Shown here in pieces: positions 1 to 6,451 of a stretch of 8,225 bases of DNA. Under the pieces are notes generated by a model. That model worked only from the letters and a program-made list of their open reading frames with translations, was not told where the DNA came from and made no database searches. A program made the translations under genes and the position numbers. The stretch's first letter is position 1. Every line of letters starts with the position of its first letter. The DNA is from Limisphaerales bacterium (GTDB taxonomy: Bacteria > Verrucomicrobiota > Verrucomicrobiia > Limisphaerales > UBA11358), in NCBI GenBank assembly GCA_003133815.1, contig PKZR01000260.1, positions 4,431-12,655 of the forward strand, given 5' to 3'.

Positions 1-9
1 TATCCGTTC

Positions 10-1050
10 ATGTCTGCTCCATCAAAGAGCATTTTCCGGAAGTTCCGGCGCAGCCTGCTTTATCTGGCGGTGGTTTTTGCCATCTGCGTGGGCGGCTACC
101 ACGTCTACGGCTGGAACCTGGTGGACTCGGTCTACATGGTGGTCATCACGATGTTCGGCGTGGGTTACGGCGAGGTGCATCCGCTGGACGACGCCGGGAA
201 AATTTTCACCATGTTCGTCATCGTCGCCGGCACCAGCGCCGTCGTCTTCGTCATCGGCGAAGTCATCCGATTTATAACCGAAGGAGAAATTATGAAAGCC
301 ATTGGAGAACTCAAAAAGAGCAAGCAGGTGGAAGGCATCAGCGCGCACGCCATCATCTGCGGCTACGGACGCATCGGCCAGATCCTCGCGCACGAACTGG
401 CGGCGGCGAAATTTCCGTTCGTCGTGGTGGATCTCGACGACGCCCGGCTGGCGCTGGCGGAGGAGAGCGGCTACCTGTTCGTGAAGGGCAGCGCCACCGA
501 GGAGGAGACGCTCCAGCGCGCGCACGTCGAGCGGGCCGTGGTGCTGGCAACCGTGCTGCCGCAGGACACGCTGAATGTTTTCATCACGCTCACCGCGCGC
601 AATTTGAACAAGCAGCTGCGCATCATCGCCCGTGGCGAACATCCGCCGACCGAGAAGAAGCTCCGGCAGGCGGGCGCGGATGAAGTGGTGCTGCCCGCGA
701 GCATCGGCGGCACGCGCATCGCGCACAGCATCATCCGCCCGGCGACGATGGAATATCTCGGCGACAACTCGGCGTTGATGAATGAAGAGCTGAAGAAGCT
801 CGGAGTGGAAATTGACGAACTCCGCCTGCACAAGCATACGCATCTCGTGGGCAAGACCATTCTCGAACTGCAGAATCTGTCCGAAGGCCACCTGATTGTC
901 ATCGCCCTGCAACGCGCCAACGGCAACATCCTGCGCTCCGGATTCCTGGAGGAGAATCTTCAAACCGGCGATTCAGTTATCATCATCGGCCGCGTCCATT
1001 CCCTGCCCCCTGCCCTGCGCGGCGAAGTGGACCGGGAAGAAATGAGCTGA
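10..1050 (+). CDS. MthK-type potassium channel: two-TM pore plus C-terminal RCK (TrkA-N/TrkA-C) domains
   Basis: 346 aa; probably a tetrameric inner-membrane K+ channel gated through a cytoplasmic RCK ring. Seen: a basic start, TM1 at about 14-32, pore helix about 38-48, filter GVGYGE at 50-55, TM2 about 65-86, then a linker into the RCK. The RCK N-lobe (about 111-230) has the Rossmann loop GYGRIG at 118-123 and an acidic end of strand 2 (VVVDLDD, 138-144). The TrkA-C lobe covers about 258-330. Length and order match the MthK family. The filter is odd: the usual T-V-G-Y-G-D has Gly for Thr at its first position and Glu for Asp at its last. The ATG at 10 is chosen because the TM1 context starts there as in relatives. 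Only 9 bases lie upstream, so its RBS cannot be judged. An internal start at codon 95 has a much better RBS (separate entry). The ligand (Ca2+, nucleotide or other) cannot be read from the sequence. Confidence 0.93.
   Translation: MSAPSKSIFRKFRRSLLYLAVVFAICVGGYHVYGWNLVDSVYMVVITMFGVGYGEVHPLDDAGKIFTMFVIVAGTSAVVFVIGEVIRFITEGEIMKAIGELKKSKQVEGISAHAIICGYGRIGQILAHELAAAKFPFVVVDLDDARLALAEESGYLFVKGSATEEETLQRAHVERAVVLATVLPQDTLNVFITLTARNLNKQLRIIARGEHPPTEKKLRQAGADEVVLPASIGGTRIAHSIIRPATMEYLGDNSALMNEELKKLGVEIDELRLHKHTHLVGKTILELQNLSEGHLIVIALQRANGNILRSGFLEENLQTGDSVIIIGRVHSLPPALRGEVDREEMS
281..294 (+). promoter_or_regulatory. Internal ribosome binding site and ATG (codon 95) at the pore-RCK junction
   Basis: A perfect AAGGAG (281-286) sits five bases before an in-frame ATG (292-294), which is Met95 of the channel. 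This is just after TM2 and before the Rossmann fold. Starting here would give a soluble 252-residue RCK protein. In the archaeal channel MthK, an internal Met (Met107) at the equivalent junction produces free RCK subunits that join the gating ring. The same arrangement here is inferred from position and RBS quality. Most annotated starts in this window have no comparably clear Shine-Dalgarno, which makes this one stand out. Confidence 0.55.
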
Positions 1051-1186
1051 CGGGACGCGGGACAGGCTGGTTGATTTTGTCCGGCGCGGGTTTTGATTGA
1101 GCGCGGGGAAGATTTCGGTTAAAAGAAATTCATCCGGTTCGCAGAAGATCATCACACGCGTTGAATTTGAACAGAGTTGCCAAACC

Positions 1187-3133
1187 ATGACACCCCAGCT
1201 CACCCGATTAGCCCGGTTCCTAGCGGTGGGAGCCAGCGGCGTGGTGGTCAATGAGGGGATTCTGATCCTCCTGACGAAGCTGGGCGTCCTGCTCTCGGTC
1301 TCCAGCCTGTTCGCCATCGAGCTTTCCATCCTGGGCAATTTCGCGCTGAACAATGCGTGGACGTGGTCCGACCGCCGGACGGGAACGTTGGGACACCGGC
1401 TTTTGAAATATCATCTGGTAGCGGGCTTCACGTCGTTCTGCGTGAACTGGACCCTGCTCATTTTCCTGACGCGGTTCTTCGGTGTTGATTACCGCATCTC
1501 CAATCTCATCGGCATCGCGGCTGCGACAGTGCTGAATTACATCCTAAACCACAAATGGACATTCAAGAAACACCCGACCGGCGAGGATTCAGTCTGGGAA
1601 CCGCCGGACCGTGAGGAATTGAAGCAGCTTCTGGTGGTGCGCGGGATTTCACCGGGCTGGAGCGTGACGTTGCTCGTGCTGCTGGCGCTGGCGCTGGTTT
1701 TGCGCGTGGTGGCGATGGCGGGGATGCCGTTGCTGCCGGAGGAGGCGTATTACTGGATGTATTCGCAGCATCCGAGCCTGAGTTATTTCGATCATCCGCC
1801 GATGGTGGCGTGGCTGATCTGGTTCGGAACGCAGTTGTTCGGCGACACGGAGTTCGGGGTGCGCGCGGGAATCGCGCTGATGATGCTGGCGTCGAGCGTC
1901 GTGATGTATGTGTTCGGCAGGATGTGGTTCGGGCGGGAGGCAGCGTTGTCGGCGGCGGCGCTGCTGATCATCCTGCCGGTGTATTTCGGAACGGGATTGA
2001 TCGCGACGATGGATTCGGCGCTGCTGTTCTTCTGGCTGGTGTGCCTGCTGGGAACGAGCGTGGCGTTGAAGCAAGGCCGCGCGTGGGGCTGGTATCTGGC
2101 GGGGTTCGGACTGGGCGGGGCGTTGTTGAGCAAATACACGGGAATCTTTCTGGGACTAGGCGCGCTGCTGTCGGTGCTGGGACATGCGCCGTGGCGGCGG
2201 CATTTGCGCAGCGTGCATCCGTATGCGGCCACGGTGCTGGCGTTCGTGATGTTCAGCCCGGTGCTCGTCTGGAATCATGAGCATGAATGGGCGAGCTTTA
2301 AATTTCAATTCGTGAACCGGTTTGCGGATGAAACCATCGGAATCGGAACGGTGGCGTCGTTCGCCCTGTGGCAGCTCGCGATTGCGACGCCGCTCGTGCT
2401 CATCGGGCTGGTGTGGGTTTGTGCGAGGACGTTGCTGAACTTGAGAAGACTGCTGATGCCGCGCTGGTGGCTGGCGTTGTGCTTCAGCCTGCCGCTGTTG
2501 ATGGTGATGAGCTACAAGTCGCTGAAGGACGACGTTCACCTGAACTGGACATTGCCGGCCTATTTGAGCGTGATGCCGGCTGTGGCGCAACTGACGCTGA
2601 TGCTGTGGCGTCGTTGGGCGAAGAAAAAGATGGGGGGATTATCATGGCAACGTGTCGGGCTGGTCACGGTGGCCGGTTGCCTGATGTTGAACGTGCTGGC
2701 GATGGCGTATCTGCTGGTGTTGCAGCCGCGCATGGGCTGGATTCCGACTTTGCGTCCGTGGCGTGAACTGGCGGCGGCGGTTCAAACGGTGGATGTGCGG
2801 CTGAAAAAGGAGACGGGCCGCGAGCCGTTGATCATTGGCACGGACAAATACCGGATTGCAAGCGTGCTGGCATTTTACCGCACTCCGATGGAAGGCGATG
2901 TGCGCGCCAGCGATTTCACGACAAGCGGATGGATTTTGGGCAGCGATGGCCTTGGCTATCCCTACTGGACAACAAAAGATCAATGGATCGGTGGCGACTG
3001 CATCGTGGTGGACGATGATCAGAACGACATCAAGGAATTCGCCTCGCGGTTCAACACTTACGAGGCGGCCGGCGAGTTGACTCTAAACCAACGAACCTAC
3101 TACATCTACATCGGCCATGGTCTGCGCAATTGA
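1187..3133 (+). CDS. GtrA-like domain fused to GT39/ArnT-like (PMT_2) GT-C glycosyltransferase
   Basis: 648 aa from ATG 1187. The reading frame opens further up with TTG at 1097, but the GtrA fold begins right after the ATG (RLARFLAVGASG, 7-18). The extra 30 residues look untranslated, so the ATG is preferred although its RBS is weak. Residues about 8-127 are a four-helix GtrA-like domain with its internal repeat: NFALNNAWTW (51-60) and NYILNHKWTF (117-126). GtrA proteins are thought to move undecaprenyl-phosphate sugars across the membrane. From about 160 onward is a multi-helix GT-C enzyme: acidic motif EEAYYW (185-190) and FDHPPMVAW (201-209) in the first loop, then LLSKYTG (314-319 region), WNHEHEW (362-368) and NWTLPAYL (453-460), all typical of PMT_2/ArnT-like transferases that use polyprenyl-phosphate sugars. 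About 130 C-terminal residues form a non-membrane, probably periplasmic, domain I do not recognise. Donor sugar and acceptor are unknown. Confidence 0.9.
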   Translation: MTPQLTRLARFLAVGASGVVVNEGILILLTKLGVLLSVSSLFAIELSILGNFALNNAWTWSDRRTGTLGHRLLKYHLVAGFTSFCVNWTLLIFLTRFFGVDYRISNLIGIAAATVLNYILNHKWTFKKHPTGEDSVWEPPDREELKQLLVVRGISPGWSVTLLVLLALALVLRVVAMAGMPLLPEEAYYWMYSQHPSLSYFDHPPMVAWLIWFGTQLFGDTEFGVRAGIALMMLASSVVMYVFGRMWFGREAALSAAALLIILPVYFGTGLIATMDSALLFFWLVCLLGTSVALKQGRAWGWYLAGFGLGGALLSKYTGIFLGLGALLSVLGHAPWRRHLRSVHPYAATVLAFVMFSPVLVWNHEHEWASFKFQFVNRFADETIGIGTVASFALWQLAIATPLVLIGLVWVCARTLLNLRRLLMPRWWLALCFSLPLLMVMSYKSLKDDVHLNWTLPAYLSVMPAVAQLTLMLWRRWAKKKMGGLSWQRVGLVTVAGCLMLNVLAMAYLLVLQPRMGWIPTLRPWRELAAAVQTVDVRLKKETGREPLIIGTDKYRIASVLAFYRTPMEGDVRASDFTTSGWILGSDGLGYPYWTTKDQWIGGDCIVVDDDQNDIKEFASRFNTYEAAGELTLNQRTYYIYIGHGLRN

Positions 3134-3148
3134 ACGATGAAATCCCCG

Positions 3149-3161
3149 CCGGTTTCACCGG
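3149..3161. terminator. Small hairpin between convergent genes (possible bidirectional terminator)
   Basis: CCGGT (3149-3153) and ACCGG (3157-3161) can pair as a five-base GC-rich stem with a three-base loop, in the 35-base gap between the stops of the GtrA-GT39 gene (+) and the PhnA-like gene (-). The location suits a shared terminator, but the stem is short and neither strand has a T-tract after it, so a rho-independent role is doubtful. Confidence 0.2.
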
Positions 3162-3168
3162 TACGAGT

Positions 3169-3501
3169 TCACGCCTTCTTCACAAAGCAGGCTTTCAGGC
3201 CGACGGAAATGCCGTCCACCTTGCAGGAAATTTCGTGATCGCCATCGCCGAGCCGGATGGGCTTGGATTTCGAACCGCCCTTGAGCACCTGGGTGCCCCC
3301 GAGCTTCAAATCCTTGATCAAGATGACGCAGTCGCCGTCGGTGAGCACGTTGCCGTGGGCGTCCTTGACGATGCGAGGTCCGGCGGCAGCGTCCGGCGCG
3401 GCTTCACGGGGCCATTCATGACCGCACGTGACGCATTCCCATTTGTCGGGGAAATCCAGGACTTCGTTCATCTCGCACATCGGGCAGGCGGGTTTGGTCA
3501 T
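3169..3501 (-). CDS. yjdM: PhnA/YjdM-family zinc-ribbon protein
   Basis: 110 aa from the ATG at 3501-3499, close to the 111 aa of E. coli PhnA/YjdM. Seen: an N-terminal zinc ribbon with CPMC (6-9) and CVTCGHEW (23-30), four cysteines in CxxC pairs, then the PhnA core with the D-G-D-x-V stretch (VLTDGDCVILIKDLK) and a C-terminal end in CFVKKA. The family was named from the phosphonate operon of E. coli, but it is not needed for phosphonate breakdown and its molecular role is unsettled. No phosphonate gene is nearby here. An in-frame ATG 21 bases upstream (3522) would add MRLCLAF. The shorter form matches the family, which starts a few residues before the first CxxC. The gene lies downstream of the NIPSNAP gene on the same strand (66 bases apart) and converges with the GtrA-GT39 gene. 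Confidence 0.9.
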   Translation of the reverse strand: MTKPACPMCEMNEVLDFPDKWECVTCGHEWPREAAPDAAAGPRIVKDAHGNVLTDGDCVILIKDLKLGGTQVLKGGSKSKPIRLGDGDHEISCKVDGISVGLKACFVKKA

Positions 3502-3509
3502 AAAGGCCA

Positions 3510-3539
3510 AGCATAGCCGCATTCTAAGCCGGAACTCAA
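3510..3539 (-). promoter_or_regulatory. Weak sigma70-like promoter candidate for the PhnA-like gene
   Basis: On the minus strand, TTGAGT (3539-3534) and TATGCT (3515-3510) are separated by 18 bases. Each matches four of six consensus bases. The -10 ends eight bases before the ATG at 3501, so a transcript would start about two bases from the start codon. Such matches arise by chance fairly often, and the gene may instead be read through from NIPSNAP. Confidence 0.22.
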
Positions 3540-3567
3540 CCGCACACTTGGGAATTCCGTTTGCAGT

Positions 3568-4356
3568 TCAAATCTGCGATGCGGAAGTGCGCTTGAGGAG
3601 GATGCTGATGACCTTGATGACGTTGTCCTTGTATTGCGGGTCGCTTTTCAACTTGTTCCAGACGGGTGAACTGGAGAATGCCTTCCAGTGCTGCTTGTGC
3701 GCGTCCAGGCTTTCGCCGGAAGTCATGTAAACCAGGCACGGCATGTTCAGTCCGGCGATGGTGCGTCCGTAAAAGACCGGGGCCAGCCCGACGTCCTTCA
3801 TCAATGGAATCTCGCCGCTCTCGAACATCTGGATTTTGTTCAGGCCCTTGCCTTCGCTGGAACTGAGATAAGTGCGCAGTTCAAAAACGTCCGGCTTTTT
3901 GTCCGCCGGCGGCACCGCCATATGTTTCATCCCGTCGAAAGCGACAAGCAACGAGCTTTCAAAACGTTCGTATGCCGGATCCGATTTCGGTGCGTTGAGA
4001 AATTCAGCGGCGGACTTCTGATACTCCGCATCGGCGGCGAGCCTGGCGGGAATGGCGGCAAAGATTTCCAACGAGTCGCACGGGATGAGAACGTAAATCT
4101 TGTTGGTTGCGGAATCCTGCTGCTCCGTGAAGATGCCGACCGGCTGGATTCCCTGGCGGTTGTAGGCGGGAATGGCGGCGTTCTGCCAGTAATCGTTGAT
4201 GCGTTGCTGCTGTGCGGCGGATTGGGTGATGTAAATCCGCACTTCGTAATACTGCGGTTTGTCGGCGTCCGCTGCGTTCACCTGAAACGCATGACCGACG
4301 AACGCAACAACGGCAAAGAGACTGGTTGTGATTCGAAGAATGTTTTGGAAAAGCAT
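3568..4356 (-). CDS. Secreted NIPSNAP-family protein with two tandem NIPSNAP (dimeric alpha-beta barrel) domains
   Basis: 262 aa from the ATG at 4356-4354. A TTG at 4368 would add four residues and is less likely. Residues 1-28 are a signal peptide: a short basic start, a hydrophobic core (TSLFAVVAFVG) and a VNA cleavage site. The mature protein holds two related halves. QYYEVRIY (35-42) and AIPAYNRQGIQPVGIF (61-76) in the first correspond to DVFELRTY (156-163) and EIPLMKDVGLAPVFYG (182-197) in the second. The second half, with SEGKGLNKIQMF and the C-terminal SASQI, is the better match to bacterial NIPSNAP proteins, which are frequent in Planctomycetota and Verrucomicrobiota genomes. The family adopts a ferredoxin-like dimeric barrel; its bacterial function is not established, and no catalytic residue can be named. 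It follows TMEM175 by 63 bases on the same strand, and there is no clear RBS. A periplasmic location is inferred. Confidence 0.88.
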   Translation of the reverse strand: MLFQNILRITTSLFAVVAFVGHAFQVNAADADKPQYYEVRIYITQSAAQQQRINDYWQNAAIPAYNRQGIQPVGIFTEQQDSATNKIYVLIPCDSLEIFAAIPARLAADAEYQKSAAEFLNAPKSDPAYERFESSLLVAFDGMKHMAVPPADKKPDVFELRTYLSSSEGKGLNKIQMFESGEIPLMKDVGLAPVFYGRTIAGLNMPCLVYMTSGESLDAHKQHWKAFSSSPVWNKLKSDPQYKDNVIKVISILLKRTSASQI

Positions 4357-4419
4357 AATGTTATGCAATAAAGACGCGGGCCGGCTTTTGAAGTTACAAC
4401 TGTGGCCGCATCAACCCGG

Positions 4420-5010
<591 letters not shown>

Positions 5011-5016
5011 GCGGCG

Positions 5017-5045
5017 ATTTTAACGCAACGGCAGCATCGTCGCAA
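5017..5045 (-). promoter_or_regulatory. Promoter candidate for the TMEM175 gene, positioned for a leaderless mRNA
   Basis: On the minus strand, TTGCGA (5045-5040, four of six consensus bases) and TAAAAT (5022-5017, five of six) are exactly 17 bases apart. Only six bases (CGCCGC) separate the -10 from the ATG at 5010. Transcription starting the usual six to seven bases after the -10 would begin on or next to the A of the ATG. The absence of a Shine-Dalgarno fits a leaderless message. Confidence 0.45.
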
Positions 5046-5065
5046 TCGCGGTGCGCCTTATTGTC

Positions 5066-5094
5066 TTGCACACCTGCAAAAAAAGACAGATAAC
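5066..5094 (+). promoter_or_regulatory. Weak sigma70-like promoter candidate for the GT-C gene at 5108
   Basis: TTGCAC (5066-5071, three of six) and GATAAC (5089-5094, four of six) are 17 bases apart in the 97-base gap between the divergent genes. The predicted transcript start (about 5101) leaves a leader of about seven bases before the ATG at 5108. An AGG at 5101-5103 would be the only Shine-Dalgarno-like sequence. The match is modest. Confidence 0.28.
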
Positions 5095-5107
5095 ATTTTC
5101 AGGTTTG

Positions 5108-6439
5108 ATGGAACTTACAAATCACATTCACGGGGCGAATGTCCATAAATGGATGGTGGCCGCCGCCGTTGTTATTCTGTGCTGCATTCCTTTTTTTCGC
5201 AGCTACAACCTCCGTGACCGCCCCCTCGGCGAAGATGAGATTTATTGGATTGGACAGGCATATTATTTTCATCTGGCGTTTGAAGAAAGGGATTGGTCGC
5301 ATCCTGACTGGCAATTGCTTCCAGCCCGTGAAAACCCCGCGCTTGGCAAATATGTCATTGGTCTGGGTCTCAGGCTCGACGGCTTGAGCGTCACCACACC
5401 CGACTGGCTTGGAGTTTTCTACGTCATCGCCAGGGATCGTCCCAATGCATGGGGCGAAGGAATTGCCAGGCAGGAAAGACAGGCGGTGGTTGATCGAATG
5501 GATGCTTCGACTCGTGAACAGGCCGTGAAACAGAACCGCTTCGAATACCCTGTCGGATATGCAACAACAGCGCGGGCAATCATGCTTGTGTTCGGGGCGA
5601 TTTCAATCGTGAGTTTGTTTGGACTGGCGTCGCTTTACATGAATCTGACGTCTGCATTTTTAGCGGCGCTTCTTTTTTCGCTTCATCCGGCGGTTGTTTC
5701 GGCTTACACGCAGGTGGGCGTGGATATTCTTGCGATAGCCTTTTCATTGTTGGCGGTCATTTGTTTTGTGCTGACCGAACGCCATGCGTGGCGAATGAAT
5801 TCGCACCCTCGATTGTGTCGGGGTTTAATATGCATCGGCGGCGGATTAAGCCTTGCCTTGGCGGTCGGCTCCAAAATAAATGCAGTCACCGTGGGGTTTC
5901 TTGGAGCAACGATTTGTTTGCAGTTCATTGCGTCTTTTCTCCGGCACAAATCCGAGGATGCAAACAATTCTCTCAAGTCGATGATTGCGCTGATTGTCAT
6001 TTCGCTTGTGATATTCGTCGGATCAAACCCGGGAAACTTTCCAAATCCCCTAAAGGGAATTCACGCGCTGTATGCCGACCAGCAACGAAGCCTGGAGGTT
6101 CAAAAAAACATCCCGGCCATACGCCAGCCGTTGCGCTCATTGAAAGAGCGGTTGCAGGCCGTCACCGATTTGACGGCCTTTAATCCGGTCATTTTCCTTC
6201 TGGTTGCAGGCGCGTTCTTTTTTCAAATATTCGCCGCCTGCAAATCTGGAAATCCGTTTCCTGTCATCGCGTTGTGGTGGTTGATCTCAATCGTGGCGGT
6301 GACTGCGTGGATTCCATTCGCCCGCGCGCGTTACGCATTGCCTGTGATCGCGCCCAGTATCATTCTGATTTGCGGCGGCATCGAACGACTTTATCAGGCA
6401 GGTGCATCAAAGATGGCCACGCGCGGAAAATACCCCTAG
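5108..6439 (+). CDS. GT39/PMT-like GT-C membrane glycosyltransferase
   Basis: 443 aa from ATG 5108. A GTG at 5051 would add 19 unlikely residues upstream of the promoter candidate, and an ATG at 5153 would also retain TM1. Seen: TM1 at about 16-31, then a first extracytoplasmic loop with the acidic GT-C motif LGEDEIYW (40-47; Asp43-Glu44) and ENPALGKY (75-82). The latter corresponds to the H-P-P-x-G-K stretch of protein O-mannosyltransferase-like enzymes. Repeated hydrophobic segments follow, including AALLFSLHPAVVSAYTQVG, the family's TM region. A late ARARYALPV segment matches the R-Y-x-x-P motif before the last helix. The family transfers sugars from polyprenyl-phosphate donors on the outer face of the membrane. 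Donor and acceptor are unknown. The loop between the DE motif and TM2 is long, with a charged, soluble stretch (about 105-160). Base composition looks lower in GC than the next gene. Confidence 0.82.
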   Translation: MELTNHIHGANVHKWMVAAAVVILCCIPFFRSYNLRDRPLGEDEIYWIGQAYYFHLAFEERDWSHPDWQLLPARENPALGKYVIGLGLRLDGLSVTTPDWLGVFYVIARDRPNAWGEGIARQERQAVVDRMDASTREQAVKQNRFEYPVGYATTARAIMLVFGAISIVSLFGLASLYMNLTSAFLAALLFSLHPAVVSAYTQVGVDILAIAFSLLAVICFVLTERHAWRMNSHPRLCRGLICIGGGLSLALAVGSKINAVTVGFLGATICLQFIASFLRHKSEDANNSLKSMIALIVISLVIFVGSNPGNFPNPLKGIHALYADQQRSLEVQKNIPAIRQPLRSLKERLQAVTDLTAFNPVIFLLVAGAFFFQIFAACKSGNPFPVIALWWLISIVAVTAWIPFARARYALPVIAPSIILICGGIERLYQAGASKMATRGKYP

Positions 6440-6451
6440 ACTTTGCCGCCA

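Noticed and set aside
22..963. 313-codon minus-strand ORF opposite the potassium channel gene
   Set aside because: It mirrors a clear channel/RCK gene. Its protein is rich in Asp, His, Arg and Gln with no recognisable motif, as expected from the complement of GC-rich codons.
1049..1074. Short direct repeats of CGGGAC after the channel gene
   Set aside because: Two to three short copies in GC-rich spacer, with no array, spacing rule or recognisable site.
1097..1186. TTG-start extension of the GtrA-GT39 gene
   Set aside because: The added residues (SAGKISVKRNSSGSQK) are not part of the GtrA fold, and family members begin near the ATG at 1187.
1649..2590. Gln/Arg/His-rich minus-strand ORFs and a Gly/Val/Arg-rich plus-strand ORF inside the GT39 region
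   Set aside because: They are low-complexity products of the GCG/CTG/GTG-rich coding strand and overlap a well-supported membrane enzyme.
3130..3516. 128-codon plus-strand ORF following the GtrA-GT39 gene
   Set aside because: It lies opposite the PhnA-like gene, whose CxxC pairs and length match its family.
3551..3558. GGAATTCC palindrome between the NIPSNAP and PhnA-like genes
   Set aside because: An eight-base palindrome is expected by chance and has no flanking structure suggesting an operator or terminator.
3688..4371. 227-codon plus-strand ORF opposite the NIPSNAP gene
   Set aside because: The minus strand encodes a signal peptide and two matching NIPSNAP halves. The plus-strand product has no family features and is a shadow.
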